In this document: positions 35,748-46,932 of the stretch, in pieces | Numbering within the stretch: the first letter of the stretch is position 1 | Layout: each line of letters begins with the position of its first letter | Origin: Ochotona curzoniae | Lineage: Eukaryota > Chordata > Mammalia > Lagomorpha > Ochotonidae | Length of the DNA: 64,000 bases | Assembly: GCF_017591425.1 (NCBI RefSeq) | Contig: NW_024467120.1 | Span: 8,432,001 to 8,496,000 of the forward strand | Direction: 5' to 3' | Position numbers and translations under genes: made by a program | The notes under the pieces: generated by a model | The model's database searches: none | Told to the model about the DNA's origin: nothing | What the model saw: only the letters and a program-made list of their open reading frames with translations

Positions 35748-36040
35748 TCTCTTTTTAAAAATTTATATGAAAGGCAGAATTACTCAGAGAGGTGGAGAGA
35801 CAGAGAAAGATTCTCCATCTGTTTGCTCACTCCCCGTACGGGAGTGATGGTTGTAGCTTGGCCAGGAGATTGGAACTCCAGCTGGGACTCCCACATCTGC
35901 GTCAGGGGCCTCAGTGCTTTCCTTCACACATTCTTGGAGAGCTTGGGGGGAAGTTGGGCAGCTGGATTTAGAACCAGTGCTCATATAGGATGCTGGATTT
36001 GCAGGCCTGGGGTTTTTCCACTGCACCACAACACAGGCTT
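35748..36040 (-). mobile_element. C SINE, old copy
   Basis: CTTTTTAAAAATTTATATGAAAGGCAG tail side, CTCCATCTGTTTGCTCACTCC, GGGCAGCTGGATTTAGAACCAGTG and the head CTGCACCACAACACAGGC. Confidence 0.87.
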
Positions 36041-36889
36041 TCCTGCATATCTCTGAGTTTCTGTTGTAGCATGCTTATTGGAGAGTGAACATCCTAATAG
36101 ACAACCAAAGATGTATGACTGAGTCATTTCTTCTTGCTTGACCTGCTGTGTTAATCGTGGCATTCTCCGGAGGGCGAGTGCCATGGGTGACCTGTCCCCA
36201 TGGGTTTCTTCCTTTTTGTCAGGCAGACGGTGAGTTCCTTATCCAGCTCACTGAGCACTGAAGCAAGAATTTGGTGGGCTCTGTGTATATCAGTAGCCCA
36301 CTTATCATTTTTGCCTGCTCAGGGAGGCTTTCTATGGTTTTTCAGGTCTTGGTAAGACTCATAAGTTCTTGAGACTGCTCATGAATGCATTGATCGCGCA
36401 ATCCAGGGATACTCATACGATAGAGCTAAGAAACGCTCATGGAAAATGCATAGAGTGGATACATTCTGCTTGTGTCTCTCTTGACCAAATTAAGGAAAAT
36501 GCCTACTAACTTCACTTGATCAAACTTTGTTCAGTGGTCTCTCATCCAAGCCCACCATTGGAATACGGAACTTCTCCCATACCCCAGACCCTTACTGCCA
36601 ACTCCACTCCAAATTGTTATTAATTTCTGAGAGTTAACTTCCTTAGTTAGCTTCAATTAGGTCATGCATTCATCTCATGTCCTTGCCTCCAGTTATTTCT
36701 AGGTTCTAGGATCATCTTTCCAAAGGTTCTTTTCTGCTAGACCTTTGAGATAGCTATACATCTGACGAAGTCTTTTCCCTGTTACAACGTTTTTCTGTCC
36801 TTCTGTTTATTTAGTCTCTTCACTTTTTGATATACCTTTTAAAATAGTCTTTCCATACTTGACTCTGAATGTTTAGATTTTCATCCATT
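36041..36889. other. Unique non-coding sequence
   Basis: No gene, RNA or repeat recognised. Confidence 0.5.
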
Positions 36890-37204
36890 TAAATGCATTT
36901 AAAATCATTTATTCAAGAGAGAAAGAGAAAAAATAAGAAGGTTCCTCCTCCCATCTGCTGACTCGCCATATGCCCACATGAGCAAGACTAGTCCAGGCTG
37001 AGGCCAGGAGCTGGGGACCTGATCCAGATCTCCCAGATGGGTGGCAAGAACCCAACTACTTGAGCCATCACTGTTGCTTCCAAGATTCTGCATTGGCAGA
37101 GAGCTGGAATTGAGTACTAGAGCTGGAACCAAACCCAGATATCCCCATGTGGGATGAGGGCATCTCAGCTGGTGTCTTAACCATTAGGCTTAATGCCTAG
37201 CAGG
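36890..37204 (-). mobile_element. C SINE, old copy
   Basis: TTTAAAATCATTTATTCAAGAGAGAAAG tail, CTCCCATCTGCTGACTCGCC, GGCCAGGAGCTGGGG, CAAACCCAGATATCCCCATGTGGGATG and the head CTTAACCATTAGGC. Confidence 0.9.
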
Positions 37205-37839
37205 TGTGGTTTTCAATCTTTAAGTGACTTTATTTGTCTAGAGAAGCTCCAGGTTCAAAGAGTTAAGGAACTATCATTTTGTAATGATTCAAACTTAAAA
37301 TGGAAATGTCAAACTTAAAATGTCCATTTGACCTGTCTTTTCCTTTGAAAAGTGTGCTGTAAATATTCCTCAGAAGCTGTGTCTTCCCTATGCAATGCTG
37401 AGAAAACAGTATTTATAACCCGAGACTGGTAATTGGGACAATTCTGAAACTGAATGAATACATTCAGTGATGGTTACTTAATGTTGTACCATGTTCACGT
37501 TCCCTCTGTGTCTTAATGATTTCCCTAGAATTTAGTCCAGAGATTCCTTTGCCGTGTCATTTTTTTCCCCCAAATTGTTGTTTGTCATAATGGTGTAAAA
37601 TCATCTTGTTTTGGTTATTTCTTTGGACTTCAGTATGAAATGGAGATGAGCACATGTATATTTTCCTTTTATTCATCTGCCTTACGTTAATTTGGTTCCT
37701 AGGCCCAGCCCAGGTGCTCACGTGCCCACATCAGAACTAAGGGTGGAACTACACAGTGTTTCTCCTTCCACAGCCAGGATCATTGTAAGACACAGCAGAA
37801 GGATATCAAGACTGCCTCTATTCCTTCCGCCCCCTGCCC
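37205..37839. other. Unique non-coding sequence
   Basis: Nothing recognised except a short direct repeat, TCAAACTTAAAATG, occurring twice near 37288-37320. Confidence 0.5.
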
Positions 37840-38760
37840 ATGCCTGGCTTCTCCCGTGATCAGCAGCCTCTGCCAGAATGGGATGTTTGTACCACTTCAT
37901 TAACCTACACTGAATCTTTTCCCCAAGTCCACACTGCAGAGGGTTTATTCTTACTATGTACATTTTGTGGATTTGGACAAATACATCATGTATCCACCAT
38001 CATCCTATATTCTGTTCATCTTCATCTCTATCTTAACTCCTGGAAACTACTTATATTTTTACTGTCTGAAAAATTTTGCCTTTTCCAGAATGTCACATAA
38101 GGGGGATTATATATCATTGGTACTTTTTCGAATTAGTGTCCTTTGCTTTGTAGTGTTCATGTAAGGTTTCTCGTTCAGATTTTGATCATGTCTAGCTCCT
38201 TCCTGTGTACTCTGCACGTTCAACCCTTGATCTGGTCACTTACTGAATGACATCCTAGTTCCTCCCCAGGTTAGGTAGTTAGGGCTAACACTACTGTGCA
38301 CATGGTGAGTAAGGTTTTGTGTGGAGAAAGTTTCAGTTCCTTTGGGCTCACTTTGCAGGCAAGGCCAGTTATCTTCCAGTGTGAATCTGCCAGTTTGCAT
38401 TCTTGCCAACCGTGAATGGCAAGGAGCTCTTACTACTCCACATCCTTGTCAACATTTGGTGATGTCTGGGGTTTCAGACATTGCAGTAGATGTAGGTTTG
38501 AATCTTCTTATTATATTAATTTGCATTTCTCTGATGACACATGGGGCATGTTTTCACATGCTTATTTACCACATATATTTCTATATAATCTTTGATGAGC
38601 TATCCAGATGTTTGACCCATTCTTCAATGAAATTATTTAAACAGTTCTCTATTTTCTACACTAATTCTTTGTCAGGTGTTTCTTTTACAAATGTTTTTCT
38701 CTGGCTTGCGCTTTGGTTTTTGGATTTGCTCTTGACAAATATTTTCTGAAAACAGGATTA
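37840..38760 (-). mobile_element. L1 LINE, old 3' end, antisense
   Basis: The plus strand runs through the familiar antisense order of an L1M-type 3' end: ACATTTTGTGGATTTGGACAAATACATCATGTATCCACCATC, then GCCTTTTCCAGAATGTCACATAAG, GCCAGTTTGCATTCTTGCC, GGAGCTCTTACTACTCCACATCC, TTAATTTGCATTTCTCTGATGACAC and a TTTGTCAGGTGTTTCTTTTAC block. It is truncated before most of ORF2. The plus-strand open frame 38321-38749 is a shadow within it. Confidence 0.88.
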
Positions 38761-38971
38761 ATATAAAAAATTTGAAATGGAAAAAAAGAATATTTTTGTA
38801 GGTGTACTTTGCAAGGTTGTCCACGCCTCTTTATGAATGCTGAGCTAGTTTGCGACTCTAAATGTTTCAAAAAAGAACGGTCATGATTTCCTTAGAGAGA
38901 AAATGTGCACAAAACCAATCATTGCATTCAGAATGGATAGACATATTTGCCTCTGCTTTTAAGAGACAATT

Positions 38972-39312
38972 CAGTGACTGCTGTTGTGTCCTAGTGGGTT
39001 AAATTGCCACCCGCCTGCCAACATTGCACATAGGCACCGATTCAAGATTCTGCTTTGAATCCAGTTCCCTGTTAGAGGACATGGGAAAGCAGCATAGAAT
39101 GGTTCGGGAGTTTGGGCCCATGTACCTACAAGGGAGACCAGGCAGAAGCTCTGGGTTGCTGGCCTAATCCTGGCCTAACCTTGGAGAGTTGAGCAGGAAA
39201 TGGGAGGTTTGCTCTGTTTTCCTCACTCTCTTTCTTTTTTTTTCTCTCCCCCACTCTCTTTTCACTATAACTCTGCCTTTCAAATACATAAAAGTAAATC
39301 CTAAAAATAATG
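38972..39312 (+). mobile_element. C SINE, old full-length copy
   Basis: Head CTGCTGTTGTGTCCTAGTGGG, body GACATGGGAAAGCAGCATAG, CAAGGGAGACCAGGCAG and the tail CTCTGCCTTTCAAATACATAAAAG. Confidence 0.88.
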
Positions 39313-39446
39313 AAGGAAAGCAGGGAGGTGAAAAAGGTGTAAGTTTCAATTCAGCATTTGCTTTTGCCTTGCTGTGTGGCTTGCTTGAGTTACACTTTGA
39401 AAAGCTTGAAACAACTTGGTGTTCCCTCACTGATTAATGCAATAAG

Positions 39447-39494
<48 letters not shown>
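39447..39494. repeat. (GATA)12 microsatellite
   Basis: Forty-eight bases of uninterrupted GATA tetranucleotide. Confidence 0.98.
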
Positions 39495-41289
39495 TGTAGA
39501 ATTTTACTTGGGTTTAAAACATTGTTCAGTTTTTTTTTTTTTTTTTTTTTTTTTGGCATTACGTTAAACTTACTCAGTTCCATCTTCCATGGAATTTTGT
39601 GACATATTCACATGATTATGTTTCTTTGCCTCCTTGGAAATGAATCACGACTGTGGGACCAGCTTGGGCTCCTGAAATGTAAACAGAGGTTAAATGCATC
39701 TTGTCCAGGCGAGGATTGAAGACCCACAGTGTCATTGCTTTTTTCCCTTCTGGCTACCTTGGTTGAAACTGCCGTTGAGACAGTCTGCTCTCAAGGGACT
39801 GTGTTAGAAACCGCTGCCAAGCTGGTACGAACAAGTGAGGTGTTGCCCCATCTGACCCATTCCAAGACGAACGGTCAGCATCGTTATGTCATTTGAGTTG
39901 TCAGAATTAAGGGCCGGGTATTTGATCTGTAGTAGTGACACAGGTGTGATGGGAGTGGAAAATCTGGACCCATGGGAGTAACTACAGCAAAACAACAACA
40001 AAAAACTGGAAATCATCTGTTAGAGGTGTGAGCTGCAATTTTGGATGTTTGATGATTTTTTTTCAGGGAGATTTCACTTCTGTCATTATATGTCTATTTG
40101 TCAGCAAATGACTTTACCAAGAGGAGAGTAATTCTAAAAAAGGAAAAAGAAAATGTACATGCATAAATGCACACAAACTCACACCAACACACACACCAAG
40201 TTATTTTCCCAAGAGTTACATGACATATTTTAATACTCAAAGTTCTGGTTGAGTGCCAGCAAGAATTTCCTGGATGGATGTAACACTTAATTTATATTTA
40301 GGGAATTTCCATGACTAAATCACAGGAATTATAAAATTGAAACAAGAAAAGATGGAGTGGATTGGAAAAATGGGGCAAAGCAAAGGCCCAGGGATGTTGG
40401 TTGACAATATTCCTTTTTAATTTAAAGCCACCTGAAGGCTTTTGTTGAATCATAAAATAATTCCCAAATGGTTTCTGTTCTTTCAATGATAGAACCTCAG
40501 AAATGCAGTCTGCTTTTAGCCTTGGCCTTTGCTGGCCCCCTGGTCATGAGAACTTTGCTTCCCCTCTGTCTGCTGGTAGGAAACAGAAGCTAAACTGAGA
40601 CTGCTGGGGCCAGGGCGCATCCATGGCTTTCCCTTTTGCTCAGACATGTAGGTCCTGCTCCAGAGCACTCGTGGTGTGGGTGGTACAGGACAAGCAGGGC
40701 ACCGATCTGCTGGTGACCTCCGGTTTTGCTTAGAGCAAGAACGTCCTTGCATGCCCTTGGTTCAACCCCTCTTAATTTTGCTTCCCTTAGAATTCCATTT
40801 AGAGTAAACTCACAGCCCTGGAACAAAAACTCAGTATTCATTTTTTTTCCCCCTTTAAACGAGATTTTTGTAATCCTTCAAAGATTTGCAAAGGCAAACA
40901 TTCAGTAAGTTTTAAAATGTACGACATGGCAGTTATGTTCCATTATTTGTGCTTTCATTAATAACATCTCACCTAAATTTGTTTTTATGTCTTATGCTAG
41001 TTTACTTTCCCTTACTATTACTATGAGTTTGCGAATGCTGTAGAAGTTTATTTAAAAAGTTTAGGAAATATGATTGTACTGCAAGATGCTTAATCCAATA
41101 CTGCAAAAATATGTGGAAATGCATTTCCTATCCACTGTTCTTCCTTTTTCTCTTCATGTTTCTGCTAATTTAGTCTTTTCAGAATCAATGGATTTTATCA
41201 TCTCATTCTGTTGTCAGTTTTTTTTACAAAGCTGGTTTTTATTTATTTTTTTTTTTTTTAAGAAATGAAGCTTAGAGGAAACATTTGGA

Positions 41290-41500
41290 GAGATTTCAAA
41301 AATTTCATGGAAATGGAATTAAAAGATACATTTATTTAATGAAAAACAATTTGACATTGTATATGTTAAGGATTATGTAAAAGTTGATGGAAATTTAATA
41401 TGAAAAACTGTATGAGTTCCAAAAATTTTTGCACCAGAACGAATGAAATTTATTTGAGATTTCATTTTCCATGAGCTTCTTGAAATGTCTCTTAGAGATC
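41290..41500. mobile_element. Possible foldback/MITE-like element
   Basis: The left part (TTTCAAAAATTTCATGGAAA, near 41295) and the reverse complement of the right part (TTCATTTTCCATGAGCTTCTTGAAA, near 41462) are alike, giving imperfect inverted ends around an A/T-rich centre. The TTCATGGAAA / TTTTCCATGA type ends resemble a dispersed repeat, but I cannot name the family. Confidence 0.4.
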
Positions 41501-41697
41501 TATATTCCTTAGGGAGATAGACATAGACACAGATTTAGTTTTAGAGCTGCCATTTCCCTTGAACTTTTCAAGTAGATTGAGTTAATTCAACAGAGGACTG
41601 GAAAACCATGACGACCAAGTGCTCCAGTTTGTATATATCCATAATGCTTAGAATATACGTGCCCTCATGCTAACGACATAAAAATAACAATATTTTT

Positions 41698-42004
41698 AGG
41701 AGCCAGCATTGTGACACAGTGAGTTAAGCTGCTGCTAGCCATACCAGCATCTCATTTAAACACCAGTTTAAATGTTTTCTCTACTTCCCATCCAGCTACT
41801 AGCTACTACTCCTGGGAAAACAATGGAAGATGGCTTGAGTGCTTGTGTTCCAGCCATCCATCCGTTCCTTGCTGCTGCTTCAGTCTGGCTCAGGCTCTGC
41901 TGTTCTCATTGAAGGCATAAGCCAATGAATTGAAAATATCTCTGCCTGTCCATCTCTCACTCTCTTTGACCGTGTCTTTGAAATAAATCAATTTCTACAA
42001 ACAT
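41698..42004 (+). mobile_element. C SINE, old copy
   Basis: Head AGGAGCCAGCATTGTGACACAGTGAG, AAACACCAGTTTAAATG (box B-like), CTACTTCCCATCCAGC and the tail TTTGAAATAAATCAATTTC. Tail-to-tail with the next copy. Confidence 0.92.
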
Positions 42005-42005
42005 G

Positions 42006-42296
42006 ACTTTTATAATTACTTATTTTAAAGGCAGAGAGGCAGAAATAAACAGAAAGAGGTTTTCCCATGTGCTGATTTGCTCTGAATAGCTGCAGCAGCC
42101 AGGATTGGGCCAGGTCAAGGCCCAGATTCTGGAGCTCAATCTGGGCTTCCTCCTGGGGAGCTGTCACTCACGTGCCTGAGCCATTGCCTGCACACTAGCA
42201 GGAAGCTGGAACTCGAATCAGAGCTGGGACTTGAATCCAGCCATTCCTATCTGACATTCCTACATGACATCTTAAGCATCCTTAACTGCTGCATGA
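42006..42296 (-). mobile_element. C SINE, old copy, inverted against its neighbour
   Basis: TTATAATTACTTATTTTAAAGGCAG tail, CCATGTGCTGATTTGCTC, CCAGGATTGGGCCAGG, GCACACTAGCAGGAAGCTGG and the head CATCCTTAACTGCTGC. Confidence 0.92.
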
Positions 42297-43843
42297 AATG
42301 TGAATTTTTATAAGATCCATTTTATTGATGCTCAAAAAGATCCCCTGAAAATTATGAGAATTTTGATTCTAGTTCACTCATTATAACAGTTTTACCATTT
42401 AACATCTGTATCTACTTGTCCACTATAGAAATGAGATTGATGTGCTTGCGTTTTAACTTTGTGTGTGGGTAACAAATTGATTTCTTTACACAAGGACAGT
42501 CAAAATATTGTATCTAAAGTTGGACATATCTGTGGAAGTGACCACCCTGAAGACCTTAGAAGTCCTTATATCTCTAAAAGTGAAAACAGAGGAAGGACTT
42601 TTATATTGGAGAAGGTTTGAAAATAATTGAAACTTCCAAGTTCTTCAGTTGACCATACAAATACTCAGTGTTTGAAGATGATTTGCTTTCTACCCAAGCC
42701 AGCAATGTGAGGAGAGCCCTCTCTAGAAAAGCCATGGTGTCAGTACCTGGTGAGCACGGAGATGGGCTAAAGATGCACTTGTGCGTGAGTGGGCTTGCAT
42801 GAGTCTCGGAAGTCACTTATGTGGCACACTGTCAGAATGAAAATGATCTGATGTCATATCTGTCTCTTGCACCATGCCTTCCGGAGTGATGCTTCATAGG
42901 TTTCTAAAAATACCTTCTGTAAACCAGACTCAGCTACAGCATGTAATTTGCTCGTAATTTTTAATTGGCAGTCACTAATTCAGGACACTATCTCAATACC
43001 TATCTCAATGGATAGAAGTGTCTCTATGTTCCCTCAGTACTGACTCGTAATGATTGCATCATTTTCAAAGCTCTATTTCTAGTTGGATAGGGTAACTTGG
43101 CATAGTGTTTTGAAACGTCTGCCTCATAAGATATGTGCACCCTTTCCTTCCTCTCTTTGCCTTTTCATTTTCCAATCTATATAAAATATGCATTTTTGTT
43201 CTTTGGCAGAGATTGTTATCAACTCTATTTTTAAAGTATTATGAAATCTCCCTTGTGAGGTATTCAGGGTTGAAGTAAAAGTTGAAGGCCAGTGACCAGT
43301 GTTTATGCTGTATCTACACAAATAGTATTTACTGCAGGGCCAATTAAGGTTGTGTGATCATGTTCATGTCCGCTCTATCTTTCTGTGAAATAAGTCAAAT
43401 GCATAGAGGTCAAATGAAAGCTCCCCATTTAATCTTATCACTGATTGAAACCACACAATAGCCAGAGTGCTTTAAACTTGACCTGTAACCTTGTGGTATA
43501 ACTTGTTAATTCTGAAGTTTTTGAGCTTTGTATTTTTCTTACTGGAAGAAGAAATGCAAGCATTTAAAAAATAATTTTTTTAAGGTACACTCTTTGTTTT
43601 CTCTCATTTGACTTGTGGAACCAATTTAATCTTGGTGTTCTCCAATTTCTTAATGATGTTAGGCCTTATTGATCCTGAGTGGCACTTGGAGTAATCTGGA
43701 AATGGCATCTCTCTTTGGCCTCAGGGACTTTCTCTGTTACGTGGGCCTGTTTCTTAACAGCGCCGTGAGTGGTCAGATGTTGGGCTCCGGCACAAATGAG
43801 CCTCTGTGCCTCTTCTTTCCTTCGTGTTCTTCATCTCTCAGTC

Positions 43844-43894
43844 TTTAAACTTACGTTCAGGGACATTTTGACTTTATCTTCTAATACTTTTGTT
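43844..43894 (+). repeat. 51-bp dispersed duplication, copy 1
   Basis: Begins TTTAAACTTACGTTCAGGG and ends CTTTTGTT. Matches copy 2 at 48 of 51 positions with no indels; flanks on both sides differ. Confidence 0.95.
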
Positions 43895-44236
43895 AATTTA
43901 ATTTTTTGCTCTAAGAATTTTGTTTATTAGTGTTTATCCTTGATTCGTATTAATTTGAGTATGTATGGTGAAGCATGCATTCAAGCAGTGATGTAAAACA
44001 CCAGCACTTTGTTGAATGATTCACATCCTACAAAGATTGTGCATAAAAATCACACTCCCCTACAGGCATGTCAAGGGTCTTTACCCTCCGGTTTCATAAT
44101 ACAACTCTTAAAATCATCTTCTTTTCTCGCTGGCATTTACTTTGTTTTTCATGCCACTAATAACTGATATTTAACAGTGCCAATATACTGCTGCCATTAG
44201 ATAAGAGCACATAGCTTGTGCACTCTAGGGTTTCAC

Positions 44237-44287
44237 TTTAAACTTACATTCAGGGACATTTTAACTTTATCTTCTAATATTTTTGTT
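44237..44287 (+). repeat. 51-bp dispersed duplication, copy 2
   Basis: Same orientation, starting 393 bp after the start of copy 1. The three differences are all transitions (G to A twice, C to T once relative to copy 1), one of them at a CpG in copy 1. Confidence 0.95.
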
Positions 44288-44459
44288 GGTGCTTTCCACT
44301 GAAAAAAAGCACAAACATTTGAACATCATAAAACATGCCAAACTTTACAGAGTGCAGTTTTAAACCAGAGACTTTTGCTGTTTTTTTGCTTTAAACGAAG
44401 ATGAATTCTTTTGTGTAATATCGTTTTCCAAATTTTGTATTTTTTTGTTGATCTATGAG

Positions 44460-44700
44460 AGAGTCAAACTGTTGGATAATGTTTGTTGCTGCTGATATTT
44501 ATGTCAGACTATCGTCAAATTGAGCAAATTTGACAAGATCAAATTTACCACAATTTAACTAGCAAGATACACGTATTTTAAGACTTAATTACAAGTGGAA
44601 TGTTTGGCATTCTGCTATTAAGCATGGATTATTTTATATCACTCTTTTAAAATAATTCATTGAAATTGATGTGTAAATCACAGCATTCCTTGTGCACAAA
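44460..44700. promoter_or_regulatory. Candidate enhancer-like stretch with palindrome and homeodomain cores
   Basis: Contains the palindrome GTCAAAT-7 nt-ATTTGAC (44514-44534), a repeated CAAATTT, ACTTAATTACAAGTGG (homeodomain plus NKX-like CAAGTGG), and GGAATG/CATTCC TEAD-like cores. Motif presence only; function is inferred. Confidence 0.25.
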
Positions 44701-45149
44701 ATGTCTTCCTCATCTCTCTCCCTCTTCTTTCTCCAACTGCTTTCATCTTAGTCTCTGATAGCACAGGCGTATGAATTTCTGTCTGAACAGTTCCACACGT
44801 CTTCTACTTAGTATCATGACTGCATGAGCTCATTTCCTAGAGTGTAGTTGGATGAATATTATGTAGATATTCCTTGTTCCTTGTACTTATAATTGAGCTG
44901 CGCGCCAATAAACTCATTGTGCGTTAAAAACATTTTAAGTTGAAATGCATTTCAACACACCTGATTTAGTGAGTCTCCCAGCCCAGCGACACAGTGAAAT
45001 GTAGATCCTCCGGAGTTTCCCTTTGTAATTGAGGGGTCTATCAGGAGCTGTGTTCCCTCCCACTACCCAGCATCACTAAAGGATCGGATAGCTGTAGCAC
45101 AAGCGAGGGCCACATTTAATATCCCAGTGCAGTTCCCACAGAGCATACG

Positions 45150-45340
45150 TCACCTCGACACCCATATATACAGTAGAAACAAAAAGACCCCTCATCAAGC
45201 CGTCTACATGGGGGGATTTTCTGTGCATACTATTGATTAGAGGCAAGGTAGCGCTGGTTTTATTTAATCGATAAATTAATCAAGGTCGCCTGTTCTCAGA
45301 TGGTAGGGAATGTGAATGTGAATGTGAATTTTGTTGGCAT
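45150..45340. promoter_or_regulatory. Candidate enhancer-like stretch with clustered motifs
   Basis: In order: ATTGATTAG (45232-45240), ATCGAT (45267-45272, CUT/ONECUT-like), ATTAAT (45275-45280), TCAAGGTCG (45280-45288, an extended nuclear-receptor half-site), then GAATGT repeated three times (45308-45325, TEAD-like). Such density in unique sequence suggests regulation but does not prove it. Confidence 0.3.
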
Positions 45341-45589
45341 TTGTTTATCTTCTTTTTTTTTTCCTAAACACTAATTTCTATTATTTCTTTAGAAGCTGTT
45401 TTGATGTAGACCGGGAGGTTATCTTGGCAACAGAGCGTTGTTTGATTGAATCAGCTTGTTATGTTATGGCATGACTTCTATTTTGAATGCTGTCAGCAAA
45501 AATACACAATTTGACAATTTTATTGAAGAAGAACAATATTTGACCTCCTTACTATGTCCAAATTTCTGCTCTGCTTGGGATATTAGTGG

Positions 45590-45990
45590 AGATGTTAAAT
45601 ACCTCCCAAAGACCCATGTGTTAAAGATTTACTGTCCAAAATCTTGTGTTAATGGTACTCAGAGAGTTGAACCCTAATCCAATTAAGGTGTTTGAAGGTG
45701 GGGCCTTGGAGAGATGATTGGATTTGATTGAGCTGTTAGAATGGAGTTCACTTGATTAAATCCTGTGGCTTTCTAAGAGACCACGCAGGCCTGGACAGAG
45801 TCAGGTTCCCTCTGGCTATGTAATTCTCTGCTGTCTTGGGACTGTGCCAATATCAGAGAAGCCAGTTGGGCTGTCCAGTCCCAGACTGCGAACTTCTGGG
45901 GCTGAGAATAAAAGTATAACTCTTTTCTGCCTATGTCACCTGTATTTCCTTGTAGAAACAAGTGCTGATTATTAAAAATAGATAGCTTAT
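45590..45990 (+). mobile_element. Solitary MaLR-type LTR (MST/MLT1-like), diverged
   Basis: TGTTAAATACCTCCCAAAGACCCATGTG, GTTGAACCCTAATCC, GAAGGTGGGGCCTTGGAGAGATGATTGG, AGTTCACTTGATTAAATCC, CCCAGACTGCGAACTTCTGGGGC and GAGAATAAAAGTATAAC. The GGTGGGGCCTTT..GAGGTGATT signature and GAACT...TGAGAATAAA end are typical of mammalian MaLR LTRs. No internal region seen. Confidence 0.68.
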
Positions 45991-46578
45991 AAATTTCCAT
46001 CCTAAAATGTATCCCTTTTCAAATGTGGCTGTCAAAAGATTTTTGGCTCAAGGATTGAACCGTATAGAACTAGGCGCTCTGTGTTAAGTTTTTCATGAAT
46101 GAAACAGGCTCGCTGTTGTCCATATCAATCCTACAAACATAAATACATACTATCTGGTTTTTGGAGTAAAGGTAGTTAGACAGTTTCCAGGATTAGAAAC
46201 TCTATAACAGAATGGTTGGATGTGTACACCGTTGTTAGTGAACACTGATAGTTGCATCTTGTGCTGTAATATTTACCTTCTTGTCATTCTTGTTTTATGT
46301 TTAAGAGATTAAAAATAGCTTTTCTATTGAATCCAATGAAATTACCTCGAGATTCCAGAAAAATTAACCTTTAACCACTTTGCTGGTAGTCAAAACCCAA
46401 GGTGAAGGTTTGTCTGCGGTTGAATGCTGTTCCTTAAATGATTGTCTGGAAGGACTCATGCGGTACAGGCAGTAGAAGTGGTGGAGACAAACTAACTCAG
46501 TGTGACATTTTGAAAAACAACTTAGTTGCTCAGGTACACACTGAATGTGAATATGTGTGTGAATTATGTATGTACATA
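45991..46578. other. Unique non-coding sequence
   Basis: Nothing recognised between the LTR and the next SINE. Confidence 0.5.
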
Positions 46579-46932
46579 ACAATTTTCAATTTTTAAAAAA
46601 ATATTTATTTTTATTGGAAAGTCAGATATACAGAGAGGAGGAGAGACAGAGAGCAAGATCTTACGTCTGATGGTTCATTCCCCAAGTGACCGTAATGGCC
46701 AGTGCTTTGCCCATCTGAAGCCAGGATCTGGGAACTTCTTCCAGGTCTCCCACATGGGTGCAGAGTCCCAAGGCTTTGGGCTGTCCTCAGCTGCCTCTCA
46801 GGCCATAAGCAGGGAGCTGGATGGGAAGTGGAGCTGCCAGGATTAGAACCGGCACCCATATGGGCTCCTGGCAAGTTCAAGGTGAGGACTTTGGTTGCTA
46901 GGCCACGCTGCTGGGCACAATTTTGGAATTTT
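46579..46932 (-). mobile_element. C SINE, full length, with target-site duplication
   Basis: Flanks ACAATTTTCAATTTT and ACAATTTTGGAATTTT. Body: AAAAAATATTTATTTTTATTGG tail, GTCAGATATACAGAGAGGAGG, GATTAGAACCGGCACCCATATGGG and the head GGCCACGCTGCTGGGC. Confidence 0.95.

Larger units (their letters stand above)
39313..41697. other. Unique sequence with microsatellite and foldback element
   Basis: SINE-free 2.4 kb. Contains the GATA repeat and a T-run (39531-39554), and a possible foldback element at 41.3 kb, listed separately. No gene recognised. Confidence 0.5.
42297..45589. other. Repeat-free block, candidate conserved non-coding DNA
   Basis: About 3.3 kb with no SINE, LINE or long microsatellite. 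A/T-rich with many homeodomain-type cores (TAATTA, ATTAAT). Sub-blocks of interest are 44.46-44.70 kb and 45.15-45.34 kb, listed separately. No exon recognised. Conservation cannot be judged from one sequence. Confidence 0.45.

Noticed and set aside
38321..38749. Plus-strand open frame of 142 codons
   Set aside because: It is a shadow on the antisense strand of an old L1 3' end.
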